A stretch of DNA of 64,000 bases from Paraglaciecola arctica BSs20135 (GCF_000314995.1 NZ_BAEO01000006.1:62001-126000), one strand, 5' to 3'; positions 8,479 through 16,981 are shown, counted from the stretch's first letter. Numbers and translations are program-made. The notes: generated by a model from the sequence alone, not told the origin.

Positions 8479-11400
8479 AATGTTTGTTCCTGTAACTGTG
8501 CTTGCGGTTTATCTTCAAACACTAAGTAATACACTATAGGTACGACAAATAGTGAGAAAAGTGTTGAAGCAATGATGCCAAAAATAATGGCCAGTGCTAA
8601 GCCGCTAAAAACCGGGTCTAAAGTAATCACTAAATTACCTAACATGGTCGTACCTGCAGTGAGTAAAACCGGCCTCATGCGTACCTCCCCAGCAGCCAAA
8701 AGAGCTTCTTTAATATTCATACCATTGCCTCTAGCTAAGGTGATAAATTCCACTAAAATCAAGGAGTTTCTGACGACTATGCCTGCAAGCGCAATCATGC
8801 CTATCATAGCGGTTGCGGTAAATAATATTGGATCAGGTGCACCGGCAATTGTTCGCTCACCAAACTGATTTAAGAGCCAAAAACCTGGCATGATGCCAAT
8901 AATAGTTAATGGGATGGCCGACATAATGATTAATGCCAATGCCGAGCTAGAGGTTTGTAATTTAAGTAGAAAGAAAATACCCACTAAAGCAAACGCAAAG
9001 GCAATACCCATATCTCTGAACACATCTATGGTGATTTTCCATTCTCCTTCACCGGAAAATGAATAAGAGGTCCCCTCAGGTAATTCCCATTGCTCTCCCC
9101 CACCTGATTGTAAATAGGTTCTATTTTGCCAACTGTTTTGCCCGCTATTTTCAACTGAGTGTTCGCTAACCGACTCGCTGTTATCTGCTGTTTTAAGATC
9201 AGCGCTAAGATCTGCAATGACCTCTGCAGGTGTGCGGCCCGATAACTCTGCAGTGACGTAGATCACCGGAACAAGATCTTTATGTAATATCGGTTGTGAA
9301 ACCTTAGTTTGTTGCCATTGTCCCAACTCCGCAAGACTCACCAGTGACTGGGGTGATGCTTCTAACCCAAGGCCATTATCCAGCTGTGCAATACCGTTTT
9401 GTCCTATGACTTGCAGTGACAGGATATCGGTTAGTGACTGTCTATCTGCGAACGCTAGTTTCACATCTATTGGCACAGGAGTTGCGTCATTTTCAACCTG
9501 ATAAGTCCCCGCTCTTTTAGATGCTATAGCGACCGTCAATGCATTATTAATATCAACAGTAGAAATTCCTGACAATGCTGCTTTTTGTTTATCTGCCACG
9601 AAGCGCCAGATTAGCTGCTCGCTGGTGATTGTCGAATCAATCTCAACTACATGGGCCTCAGATTTAAGACGAGAAATCAGGCCAAGTGCAGCAGCTTGAT
9701 GAACTTCGGGACTGACAAAAGGTTCGGCATAAATTTCAGCAACAAAAGTACTCAGTACAGGGGGACCCGGTGGCACTTCAATTACTTTTAATGAAAGATG
9801 TTGTTGTTGCATGGGTGCAAGTAACTCTCTTAAACGCAAAACAATGCCGTGAGATTGATGTTCCCGCTGTGTTTTATCCAGCAAGGTGATCCTTAATTCA
9901 GCAAGATTTGATGCCTTACGGAGATAGTGCTGGCGAACCATGCCATTAAAATCTATGGGAGATGGCTGACCAATATAACTAGCTATCGCCTTAACCTCTG
10001 GTAATAATTTAACAGTCTGAATAACATCTTCGACTTGTGCCGCAGTTTTTTCTAATGATGTGCCCTCTGGCATATCGATTAATACCTGTATTTCATTTTT
10101 GTTATCAAATGGCAGTAGTTTAAGTGGCACCATTCTTAACAAAGGTAAGGCACAAGACACTACAAACAACACTAATACAATCCATAAGCCTAACTTGCTT
10201 CTACTTTTATTGGCGATAAGTGGATTTAACAAACGAGAATATATGCCGTTGGTTTTATCGGCTATTTCTGTTGTGGATGGTTTTAAAAGTTTAGACGCTA
10301 GCCAAGGTGTGATTGCAAAGGCGACAAAGGTAGAGATCACCACACTAACAGGCACATTAAATGCCATGGGTGCCATATAAGGCCCCATCATACCGGTGAT
10401 AAAAGCCAAGGGCACAAAGGCCAAAATGATGGTAAACGTTGACATAATTAATGCTGGGCGTATTTCTGACATGGCATTAATTATATTGTCACTTTTAGAT
10501 GATTTTTTGTAACCCAGAAAACGGGTGATATTGTCAATTCCGGTAATCGGATCGTCTACCAATAACCCAAGAGAAAGAATTAACGCAAACAGCGTGACCC
10601 TATTGATAGTGTAGCCAAAAGCCAAGTCCAGCATCAGCGTCAGTCCGTAACAAATAGGCACAGCCAAGGCCACTACTATGGCTTGACGCCAACCTAAAAA
10701 CACCCCAATAAATACCACTACTGTAAACACTGCAAAAGCCAAACTTGAGGTTAAGTTATTGACTTTTTCATTAGCTGTTTGGCCATAATTTCTCAGATAT
10801 TCGTAGTGAACTTCAGCTGGCAATAATTGTGTTTGTAGTTCAGCCATTTTAGCCAGTACATCATCTGCAACTGTGACAGCATTACTGCCCTTTTGTTTGG
10901 CGACGCTGATAGTCACCATCGGATATTTGTCTTGGAGTTGCTTGTTCCCAACTCCATTTGCAGCTTCATTTGCGAACTCTAACCACTGATAACTTTGTGG
11001 TTCTGAAGGGCCATCACGTATTTCGGCAATATCTTTAAGCATCACCATTTTTCCATTGATGACGTTAACAACGATATTATTTAGCGCCTGCAGATCACGG
11101 ATAACGTCGCCAGACTCAATCACTATGTTTTTTTGTCCCATAGCTAAGTCGCCATGTCTGGAAAGCTGGTTTGATAATGCCAGTGCATCCACCACGTTCA
11201 TTACACTGGTTTGGCGAGCGGCAAGCGCCTGTAAGTCAAGAGACACTTGTATCGACCGTGAACGGCCACCCACTACATTAACTTCACTGGTATTAGGCAG
11301 ACTTTGAATAACCGTAGACACTTCTTGCGCCATTCTGCGAAGTTCATAATCAGAATAAAGGTCTGGTGATGTGCTAAATAGCCCTACCATCAATATCGCA

Positions 11401-11822
11401 ACATCGTCTACTTCAATGGGTTTAACAATCCAATTAGCCGCAACTTCAGGGATTTTATCTTGGTTAGAATGTAGTTTATTGTAGGTATTGAGTAACGCTC
11501 GTTCTCTGTCTTCACCCACCTCAAATCGCAAGGTGACACTTAATCCCCCATCGTGAGACGCAGAGTAAATATGTTCAATACCCGGTACTTGTTTGATGAG
11601 TTTTTCTAGGGGAACAGTCACTTGTCGTTCAACCTGGCGTGCAGATAAATTAGGCACATCCACCCACACATCAATCATGGGCACTACTATTTGTGGTTCT
11701 TCTTCACGTGGCGTATAAATAAGTGCTATTGCACCTAAGAATAGGGCAACAACAAACACAAATTGCGGAAAGCCGCCTTGTAATGAGTAGGCAACCAGTC
11801 GATCTATTGGATGTTTTTTCAT
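8475..11822 (-). CDS. RND-family efflux permease (AcrB-like)
   Basis: A 1115-residue inner-membrane proton-driven pump with the 12-helix, two-large-periplasmic-loop layout. The first helix is followed by a docking/porter domain with PNLSARQVERQVTVPLEKLIKQ. TM4 has SLGLLVDDPITGIDN, carrying the Asp-Asp proton relay pair. PREEEPQI after TM1 is typical of a branch of multidrug/solvent RND pumps rather than the heavy-metal CusA branch. ATG 11822 is used; TTG 11831, directly after the arsR stop, is an alternative. It is the second gene of the arsR-led operon and overlaps the adaptor by 4 bases. The substrate is unknown; regulator and rhodanese suggest induction by reactive sulfur species. Confidence 0.92.
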   Translation of the reverse strand: MKKHPIDRLVAYSLQGGFPQFVFVVALFLGAIALIYTPREEEPQIVVPMIDVWVDVPNLSARQVERQVTVPLEKLIKQVPGIEHIYSASHDGGLSVTLRFEVGEDRERALLNTYNKLHSNQDKIPEVAANWIVKPIEVDDVAILMVGLFSTSPDLYSDYELRRMAQEVSTVIQSLPNTSEVNVVGGRSRSIQVSLDLQALAARQTSVMNVVDALALSNQLSRHGDLAMGQKNIVIESGDVIRDLQALNNIVVNVINGKMVMLKDIAEIRDGPSEPQSYQWLEFANEAANGVGNKQLQDKYPMVTISVAKQKGSNAVTVADDVLAKMAELQTQLLPAEVHYEYLRNYGQTANEKVNNLTSSLAFAVFTVVVFIGVFLGWRQAIVVALAVPICYGLTLMLDLAFGYTINRVTLFALILSLGLLVDDPITGIDNITRFLGYKKSSKSDNIINAMSEIRPALIMSTFTIILAFVPLAFITGMMGPYMAPMAFNVPVSVVISTFVAFAITPWLASKLLKPSTTEIADKTNGIYSRLLNPLIANKSRSKLGLWIVLVLFVVSCALPLLRMVPLKLLPFDNKNEIQVLIDMPEGTSLEKTAAQVEDVIQTVKLLPEVKAIASYIGQPSPIDFNGMVRQHYLRKASNLAELRITLLDKTQREHQSHGIVLRLRELLAPMQQQHLSLKVIEVPPGPPVLSTFVAEIYAEPFVSPEVHQAAALGLISRLKSEAHVVEIDSTITSEQLIWRFVADKQKAALSGISTVDINNALTVAIASKRAGTYQVENDATPVPIDVKLAFADRQSLTDILSLQVIGQNGIAQLDNGLGLEASPQSLVSLAELGQWQQTKVSQPILHKDLVPVIYVTAELSGRTPAEVIADLSADLKTADNSESVSEHSVENSGQNSWQNRTYLQSGGGEQWELPEGTSYSFSGEGEWKITIDVFRDMGIAFAFALVGIFFLLKLQTSSSALALIIMSAIPLTIIGIMPGFWLLNQFGERTIAGAPDPILFTATAMIGMIALAGIVVRNSLILVEFITLARGNGMNIKEALLAAGEVRMRPVLLTAGTTMLGNLVITLDPVFSGLALAIIFGIIASTLFSLFVVPIVYYLVFEDKPQAQLQEQTL

Positions 11823-11831
11823 ATTTTTCAA

Positions 11832-12131
11832 TTACTCTGTAACACAGAAAAATTCATACATTTTCTCGATTATTTGCTTTACTCTGACATCTACCACCGA
11901 GTAATAAATAGTTTGTGCTTCACGCCTTGTTGCTACTAACTCAGCTTTTCTAAGTGCAGCCAAATGTTGTGAAAGTGCAGATTGGGTAAGAGGTACCGAT
12001 TGATTTAATTCATTAACCGAGCATTCTTTTTCAATTAAACTGCATAAAATCATTAACCTGTTTTTATTAGCTAACATCTTCAAAAACGATTCTGCCTCAG
12101 AAGCATTGGCTTTAATTTGATCTAGATCCAA
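11832..12131 (-). CDS. ArsR-family repressor, BigR/SqrR-like persulfide sensor
   Basis: A 99-residue winged-helix repressor. The helix-turn-helix is about residues 38-62 (SVNELNQSVPLTQSALSQHLAAL) and the wing about 63-80 (ELVATRREAQTIYYSV). It lacks the ELCVCDL metal site of ArsR/SmtB. It has Cys30, Cys37 and Cys96; the Cys30-Cys96 spacing of 66 equals that of the Cys41-Cys107 dithiol of SqrR and the matching pair of BigR, which form polysulfide bridges. The start is TTG 12131 with GGAG about 10 bases upstream. It heads the operon with the RND pump, adaptor and rhodanese. Paired inverted repeats at 12178-12213 are its probable operators. Confidence 0.88.
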   Translation of the reverse strand: MDLDQIKANASEAESFLKMLANKNRLMILCSLIEKECSVNELNQSVPLTQSALSQHLAALRKAELVATRREAQTIYYSVVDVRVKQIIEKMYEFFCVTE

Positions 12132-12177
12132 GTTTACTGACTCCGACTTAATTTAAACTTGCTTTAGTATAAACATT

Positions 12178-12213
12178 ATATTAGGTTTGTCTAATATTAG
12201 AATCTACTAATAT
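12178..12213. promoter_or_regulatory. Two overlapping operator-like inverted repeats
   Basis: ATATTAG-N6-CTAATAT occurs twice, at 12178-12197 and 12194-12213. The two copies overlap by 4 bases, with centres 16 bp apart. They stand between the arsR-like gene (starting at 12131 leftward) and the DUF2892 gene (starting at 12229 rightward). The symmetric AT-rich layout is what an ArsR-family dimer binds. The repressor could silence both divergent units. Confidence 0.75.
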
Positions 12214-12228
12214 TAAATGAGGTGTAAG

Positions 12229-12417
12229 ATGAATATTAATCAAGGGTTAAGGTTGGTAGCTGGGATCATGATTTTAGTGTCGTTAGCCCTGACTTATTTT
12301 GTGCATGTTAACTGGGTTTATTTCACAGTTTTTATTGCAGCTAATTTAATTCAGTCGGCATTTACAAACTGGTGTCCGATGATGACAATTATGAAAAAGA
12401 TGGGAATGCAGCAATAG
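12229..12417 (+). CDS. DUF2892 (YgaP-type) small membrane protein
   Basis: A 62-residue protein with two membrane helices (about 8-24 and 28-46), followed by the conserved NWCPMMTIMKKMG, where Cys49 is the family cysteine. This domain is fused to rhodanese in E. coli YgaP and often stands alone beside sulfide-responsive genes. GAGGTG sits 5 bases before ATG 12229; ATG 12217 is too close to that site. It is divergent from the BigR-like repressor operon and directly follows the twin inverted repeats, so it is probably under the same control. Its molecular function is not known. Confidence 0.85.
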   Translation: MNINQGLRLVAGIMILVSLALTYFVHVNWVYFTVFIAANLIQSAFTNWCPMMTIMKKMGMQQ

Positions 12418-12447
12418 TCTTTGCAGTTCTATGCAATATAAATATAA

Positions 12448-12474
12448 CGGGTTCACATCTTAGCTGCGAACCCG
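12448..12474. terminator. Hairpin between convergent genes
   Basis: CGGGTTC (12448-12454) pairs with GAACCCG (12468-12474), with a further CA/TG pair inside. It sits between the ends of the DUF2892 and cytochrome b561 genes. There is no clear T-run, so termination is only probable. Confidence 0.45.
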
Positions 12475-12480
12475 ACACTA

Positions 12481-13038
12481 TTAATCTGACCTAGAATTTA
12501 GCATTGGCAACATACGTCGCAACGTATTATCTTTTTGTACGTAGTGATGAAATATTCCTGCAAGTGCATGTGATCCAATTAGGTAATATCCGACTGTACC
12601 TGCAGTCTTATGCACTTCTTCAATAGTCTCTGCTAATGGTTTATTTTGGGCTATTAATGCAGGTAAATTAAGACCAAAAAATGGAATATTCTTTCCTTCA
12701 CCACTTAAGATAAGCCAACCCGCTATTGGCATACCGATCATCAAAATGTATAAGGCTATATGTATGGCTTTAGCTAATAATTGTTGCCACCTAGGAATGA
12801 CAGCTAGGATTTCAGGAGCTGGTTTGATGAACCTAACGATAATTCTAATCCAAACTAAAATAAACACACTGAGACCGAGCATAAAATGCCAAGTTTTTAA
12901 GGTTTCTCTTAGATCACTGCCTTTTGGATAAATTTCTCGAAGTTCTATGCAGCTATATACAGCAACAAGTAACAAGAACATTACCCAATGCAGAATAATC
13001 GATAAAGTGGCATATCGCTGCTGGTTAATCTGAACCAT
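12481..13038 (-). CDS. Cytochrome b561 family membrane protein
   Basis: A 185-residue four-helix di-haem membrane protein of the bacterial cytochrome b561 type. Candidate haem-ligand histidines are in ILHWVMF (helix 1), TWHFMLGL (helix 2), AIHIALYI (helix 3) and GSHALAGIFHHY (helix 4). Such proteins move electrons between the quinone pool and partners, for example in superoxide or quinol oxidation. It starts 34 bases after the universal stress gene and is probably in its operon. The closeness of FixL/J/K-like regulators points to a respiratory or redox-stress role. Confidence 0.9.
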   Translation of the reverse strand: MVQINQQRYATLSIILHWVMFLLLVAVYSCIELREIYPKGSDLRETLKTWHFMLGLSVFILVWIRIIVRFIKPAPEILAVIPRWQQLLAKAIHIALYILMIGMPIAGWLILSGEGKNIPFFGLNLPALIAQNKPLAETIEEVHKTAGTVGYYLIGSHALAGIFHHYVQKDNTLRRMLPMLNSRSD

Positions 13039-13072
13039 TATTACATCCTAGTTTTGAACTAACAGCTTATGT

Positions 13073-13498
13073 CTATACAATCCTAACAGCCAATACATCT
13101 TGCTTTGCACCATGTAGCACTGAATTGGCAGTCGATCCCAATAATAGTTTAAGACCGCTTCGGCCATGTGTGCCTATTACAATAAGATCAGCTTTAATTT
13201 CATCTGCTAAAGTATGAATTTCATCGGCAGCATATCCAATGGGTAAATATAGTTGATTAGTGGGAATGCCATTTTTTTTAGCCATGTTATTCAAACTCAT
13301 TTTGGCTTGTTGATGTATTTCAGCAATATAATCACCACTGACATCATTAACATAAGGTTGAAAATAAGTAGCCGGCAACGTCACAAAAACAACGCTTAGT
13401 TGACTGGCTTTGTCGACCAAACTCAAAGCTCTTTTAAGTACTTGGTCATATTCAGAATAAACATCAATAGCCACTAATATACGTTGATACTGTTTCAT
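13073..13498 (-). CDS. Universal stress protein, UspA family
   Basis: A 141-residue single Usp domain. It begins YQRILVAIDVYSEYDQVLKRAL and ends with the ATP-binding motif GTHGRSGLKLLLGSTANSVL (G-x2-G-x9-G-S/T), so it should be an ATP-binding Usp. Family members help survival under starvation, redox stress and anaerobiosis. It probably forms an operon with the downstream cytochrome b561. No clear FNR-type box was found in the 113 bases before it, so control by the neighbouring regulators is not shown by the sequence. Confidence 0.9.
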   Translation of the reverse strand: MKQYQRILVAIDVYSEYDQVLKRALSLVDKASQLSVVFVTLPATYFQPYVNDVSGDYIAEIHQQAKMSLNNMAKKNGIPTNQLYLPIGYAADEIHTLADEIKADLIVIGTHGRSGLKLLLGSTANSVLHGAKQDVLAVRIV

Positions 13499-13611
13499 AA
13501 TTTAGATCCCAAAAAGTGATGTACTGTTACTATTTAACTAAAACGTCAATCTACATACTCGACAGTCTAATTTTCCGAGATGTTCTTTATATAGCGTTTA
13601 TAGTTGGCAGA

Positions 13612-14376
13612 CTAATTCAATGCTTGTTTTACTCTTTTTATATTGGATTTTTTTGCTAAAGTTTGAGAACAGTTATCTATTGCCACTATGCTGTTCAACG
13701 ATTCAAAGTCCAAAATAGACAAATAACGTAGCTTTACTGCAATAATATTTCTTTGTTGAAAGCTAGCGAATACACGACTTACTGTCTCTATAGCCATACC
13801 TAAATAATTGGCAATATCAGTACGTGTCATGCTTAACATAAATTCACTACCTGATAAGTTTCTATCGGAAAAACCGAATGATAAGTCCAGTAAAAACTGC
13901 GCGACTTTTTGTTCACTTGAACATGTACTTAAACACATCATCATTGCACTGTCGCTAGCTAAGGTATGACTCATGGATTGCAATAAACCATTGCGAAAAT
14001 CAGGACTGGTTTGTATCAGACTATTTATCTGTGATTCTTTGATAAAACACACACTACTAGTTTCTAAAAAACGTACAGTTTGGGTATGCACATGTGCATC
14101 AAATCCATCTATTCCTAACATGTCACCAGGATAATAAAATTTAGTGATATGTTCTTCACCATCTCGGGAGGTAATAAATGATTTAGCCGAACCCGAGCGC
14201 AATAGATAAATACCTTCAAAATAATTCCCAACTGAAAATAGGTTATCTCTGCGATGAAAAACTCTATGGGAATCTCGCTGCTGGGATTGGTTTATAGAGC
14301 TACTACTGCCCATATAAGTGTCCAATAGCGTAGTTGCGTTGTAATAGTCATTTTGTGGTTGATATGAAGTCTTCAT
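13612..14376 (-). CDS. CRP/FNR-family regulator, FixK-like (no Fe-S cysteines)
   Basis: A 254-residue transcription factor. A cyclic-nucleotide-binding-type beta-roll (about residues 35-150, with YLLRSGSAKSF and FYYPGDMLGIDGF) is followed by a dimerisation helix and a winged HTH (about 190-225: TRTDIANYLGMAIETVSRVF). The recognition helix has the E-x2-SR pattern of FNR/FixK proteins that read TTGAT. The N-terminal Cys cluster that holds the 4Fe-4S in FNR is absent, so oxygen is not sensed directly, as in FixK. ATG 14376 has GAGG about 10 bases upstream; a TTG at 14472 is in frame but has a poor context. It is divergent from the FixL/FixJ-like pair, which may control it. Confidence 0.85.
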   Translation of the reverse strand: MKTSYQPQNDYYNATTLLDTYMGSSSSINQSQQRDSHRVFHRRDNLFSVGNYFEGIYLLRSGSAKSFITSRDGEEHITKFYYPGDMLGIDGFDAHVHTQTVRFLETSSVCFIKESQINSLIQTSPDFRNGLLQSMSHTLASDSAMMMCLSTCSSEQKVAQFLLDLSFGFSDRNLSGSEFMLSMTRTDIANYLGMAIETVSRVFASFQQRNIIAVKLRYLSILDFESLNSIVAIDNCSQTLAKKSNIKRVKQALN

Positions 14377-14559
14377 TTTAGTTACGCCTCTGTAGGTATT
14401 ACTTGTGCCATAAAGTTTATCAACTGACATAACGCGTAATTGTCGAGCTGTCACTTTCACTTCCTCTTTCAAGTTAAATCATATACCGTAAACAAAAGGT
14501 TTCACTATCCGGAATGTCGCGTAAATCACTTCGGAAACTACGTATATTGGATGCTGTTA

Positions 14560-15753
14560 ATGCCTGAATCTGACAAGTCATTCTCGAAGCAAAGATCATT
14601 GGATAACACTGTGGGCCAAGCCCCCATCGAAGATGCTAACGCCAGGTTGACTGCCTTACTTGACGCCACAGTAGACGCCTTAATTATTATTGATGGAAAA
14701 GGCAATATTGAGGTTTTTAACGCAGCGGCGCAGAGGATGTTTTTATATTCAAGTCAAGAAGTGTTAGGTAAAAATATTAAACTTCTTATGCCTTCTCCTT
14801 TTAGTGAAGAGCATGACAAATATCTCTCCACTTATTTGGCTTCTGGTGAAACCAAAATTATTGGTAAAGGCAGAAAAGTTAGAGGTAAAAAATCCAATGG
14901 TGAAGAATTCCCCATATTCCTGAGTGTTGGTGAGGTAAAAGAATCTAGCCACACCCAGTTTGTCGGTATTATTAGAGATATTTCTGAACAAGAACAGGAC
15001 AGAATTGAGGTTCAAGAAAGTAGAGACCGTTTGTCGCACGCCTCTAGGTTAAGTTCTATGGGTGAACTCGCAGCTGGTATTGCTCATGAAATGAACCAAC
15101 CCCTTGCTGCCATAACCAGTTATGCCCAAGCGTCAAAACGACTTTTGCAATCAGCGACAGTAGACAATAAAGAAAAGGTGGCGATTGCACTGGATAAAAT
15201 TTGTGATCAAGCCATTCGGGCCAGCGATGTAATCGATAGGCTCAGATCATTTGTTAAAAAACGTGTAGCCCAACGTGAATCAGTTGACCTTAACAAGCTG
15301 ATACTTGAAACTGTGAAGTTGGCTAAAGTAGATACCCGTATTCTTGATCATCAAGTCATACTGAAATTAAGCCAAGATATAAAACCTAAACTACTAGCTG
15401 ACCCAGTGCAAATACAGCAAGTGTTATTAAACCTGATCCGCAACGGCATCGATGCCATGGAAGATTTAAAAGGCGCACCATTACATATTAGAAGCCAGTG
15501 GTTATCAGACGAGATGATTGAGGTGTCGGTTATTGATTGTGGCTATGGCCTAGATGAAGACTCCATTAGCGGTATATTTAGCCCGTTTTTCACCACCAAA
15601 GCGGCCGGAATGGGAATGGGCTTATCAGTAAGTCAAACTATCATTCATTCTCATGGAGGAACAATATACTTTGGCCCGAGCCAACCATCTGGATGTATAT
15701 TTTCATTTAGTTTACCCGCTACTGTTATCAACCAAGAAAAGATTGAGAAATAA
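14560..15753 (+). CDS. FixL-like PAS sensor histidine kinase
   Basis: A 397-residue soluble kinase without membrane helices. The PAS domain (about 30-140) has EEHDKYLSTYLASGETKIIGKGR; His85 and Arg105 are spaced exactly as haem-ligand His200 and oxygen-contact Arg220 of Bradyrhizobium FixL. The HisKA motif GIAHEMNQPLAAITSYAQ gives phospho-acceptor His176. The ATP-binding domain has LLNLIRNGIDAM and MGMGLSVSQTIIHSHGG. It is thus a likely haem-based oxygen (or NO) sensor, though non-haem PAS kinases share parts of this signature. ATG 14560 is chosen (GGA 8 bases upstream). The FixJ-like gene starts 2 bases after the stop. Confidence 0.88.
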   Translation: MPESDKSFSKQRSLDNTVGQAPIEDANARLTALLDATVDALIIIDGKGNIEVFNAAAQRMFLYSSQEVLGKNIKLLMPSPFSEEHDKYLSTYLASGETKIIGKGRKVRGKKSNGEEFPIFLSVGEVKESSHTQFVGIIRDISEQEQDRIEVQESRDRLSHASRLSSMGELAAGIAHEMNQPLAAITSYAQASKRLLQSATVDNKEKVAIALDKICDQAIRASDVIDRLRSFVKKRVAQRESVDLNKLILETVKLAKVDTRILDHQVILKLSQDIKPKLLADPVQIQQVLLNLIRNGIDAMEDLKGAPLHIRSQWLSDEMIEVSVIDCGYGLDEDSISGIFSPFFTTKAAGMGMGLSVSQTIIHSHGGTIYFGPSQPSGCIFSFSLPATVINQEKIEK

Positions 15754-15754
15754 T

Positions 15755-16405
15755 ATGAAAAATAATCAGACTGAAAGTTTGTCAACTTCCCCCATGGTAC
15801 ATGTAGTAGATGATGATGAAGCCGTTTTGGATGCTGTGGGCATGTTATTAGACAGTATTGGACAGCGAAACACTTGCTACAAAGATGCCCAGGTGTTTTT
15901 AGAAGCATACAACTCCGCAGATTTCGATAACCACAATGGTTGTATAATGTTGGATATGCGGATGCCCGTAATTAGTGGCATCGAATGCCAACATAGACTC
16001 GAACAAATGGGCTGTAGTATGCCAATCATTTTTGTAACCGGTCATGGCGATGTGCCCACAGCAGTTGAGGCAATGAAACAAGGTGCTATAGAATTTATTC
16101 AAAAACCCTTCAGAGAACAGCAACTGATAGATGCTATTCAAAAAGCATTGCAAATAAATCTTAAGTCTCAAAAACGAATCGAAAAAGTACAGGAAACTCA
16201 GGCTAAATTAAAATTATTAACCAACCGAGAGGTCCAAATTCTTGAGGCGGTGGTATCAGGTAAAGCCAATAAAGTTATTGCTATTGAGCTTCATCTGAGC
16301 CAAAGAACAGTAGAAATACATAGAGCACATGTGATGGAAAAAATGGGTGTTAAGTCCCTTGCCGAACTAGTAAAAATAGTCATTGATGCCTCCCCTACTG
16401 AATAA
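15755..16405 (+). CDS. FixJ-like response regulator (receiver + LuxR HTH)
   Basis: A 216-residue response regulator. The receiver (about 14-130) has acidic DDDE, phospho-acceptor Asp67 in MLDMRMP, Thr in VTGHGD and Lys in FIQKPF. A LuxR/GerE-type HTH follows (LTNREVQILEAVVSGKANKVIA, then LSQRTVEIHRAHVMEKMGVKS). It is the partner of the FixL-like kinase just upstream, and the two are surely co-transcribed. In FixLJ systems the phosphorylated regulator activates fixK; a FixK-like gene lies divergently 184 bases from the kinase start. The exact target sequence could not be identified. Confidence 0.9.
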   Translation: MKNNQTESLSTSPMVHVVDDDEAVLDAVGMLLDSIGQRNTCYKDAQVFLEAYNSADFDNHNGCIMLDMRMPVISGIECQHRLEQMGCSMPIIFVTGHGDVPTAVEAMKQGAIEFIQKPFREQQLIDAIQKALQINLKSQKRIEKVQETQAKLKLLTNREVQILEAVVSGKANKVIAIELHLSQRTVEIHRAHVMEKMGVKSLAELVKIVIDASPTE

Positions 16406-16504
16406 TTTACGTATAATTCCTTATTGCTCTATTCCTTCCTTTACGTGGATAATTAACTCTAAATCATACAATAAGTATTAAATTCAGTGTTATCTAGGCC
16501 TTTT

Positions 16505-16906
16505 ATGGAATCCAAGATTAATGTCGCTAATAAACAGTTGGTAAAACCAATTGTGTATCTAGTTGACGGTGACCATAAGTTACAAGTTTCACTATCTAAA
16601 CTATTAAATCAAAATAACGTGGCAGTAGAGATGTTTAGTTCTGCAGAAGACCTTTTGCAGACAAAATTAAGAACTAGAGCAGCCTGTCTAATAGTTGAAG
16701 TAAACCTACCCAATATGGACGGCATTCAATTACTCGAACATATTAATAATCTCGGCGTTAGATTGCCCACAATAGTTTTGTCATCCGACGGTAACGTTTC
16801 TGTAGCCGTTCGCGCAATGAAAGCAAAAGCCATTGATTTTATTGAAAAACCTTTTGTAGAAAACACACTCGTTAAAAAAGTACTGGATATAATAGAGTTG
16901 AATTAA
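16505..16906 (+). CDS. Stand-alone receiver with Glu in place of phospho-Asp
   Basis: A 133-residue single receiver domain without an output domain, similar to FixJ receivers. The Lys (FIEKPF) and a Ser in the Thr position (VLSSDGN) are kept, and the acidic pocket DGD is present. The phospho-acceptor Asp is Glu65: CLIVEVNLPNMDG aligned with CIMLDMRMPVISG of the neighbouring FixJ-like protein. The replacement suggests a phosphorylation-independent, perhaps permanently active-like, receiver. It could bind the FixL-like kinase or FixJ-like protein as a decoy. ATG 16505 follows AGG by 6-7 bases; GTG 16487 is in frame. It follows the fixJ-like gene by about 100 bases on the same strand. Confidence 0.8.
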   Translation: MESKINVANKQLVKPIVYLVDGDHKLQVSLSKLLNQNNVAVEMFSSAEDLLQTKLRTRAACLIVEVNLPNMDGIQLLEHINNLGVRLPTIVLSSDGNVSVAVRAMKAKAIDFIEKPFVENTLVKKVLDIIELN

Positions 16907-16909
16907 GCG

Positions 16910-16940
16910 TTGTTAAAAATACAATTTGTATCTTTAACAA
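16910..16940. repeat. 31-bp near-perfect palindrome
   Basis: TTGTTAAAAATACAA and TTGTATCTTTAACAA flank one central T, with a single mismatch in 15 pairs. It starts 3 bases after the receiver stop and has no T-run directly after it. With almost no loop it resembles an operator more than a terminator. Confidence 0.55.
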
Positions 16941-16981
16941 TAAGTATTACCCCCTCATTTTTGTTTTGAACATCAATTATT

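Noticed and set aside
14440-14559. N-terminal extension of the FixL-like kinase from ATG 14440
   Set aside because: The extension overlaps the regulatory region, has no family similarity and no ribosome binding site; ATG 14560 fits better.
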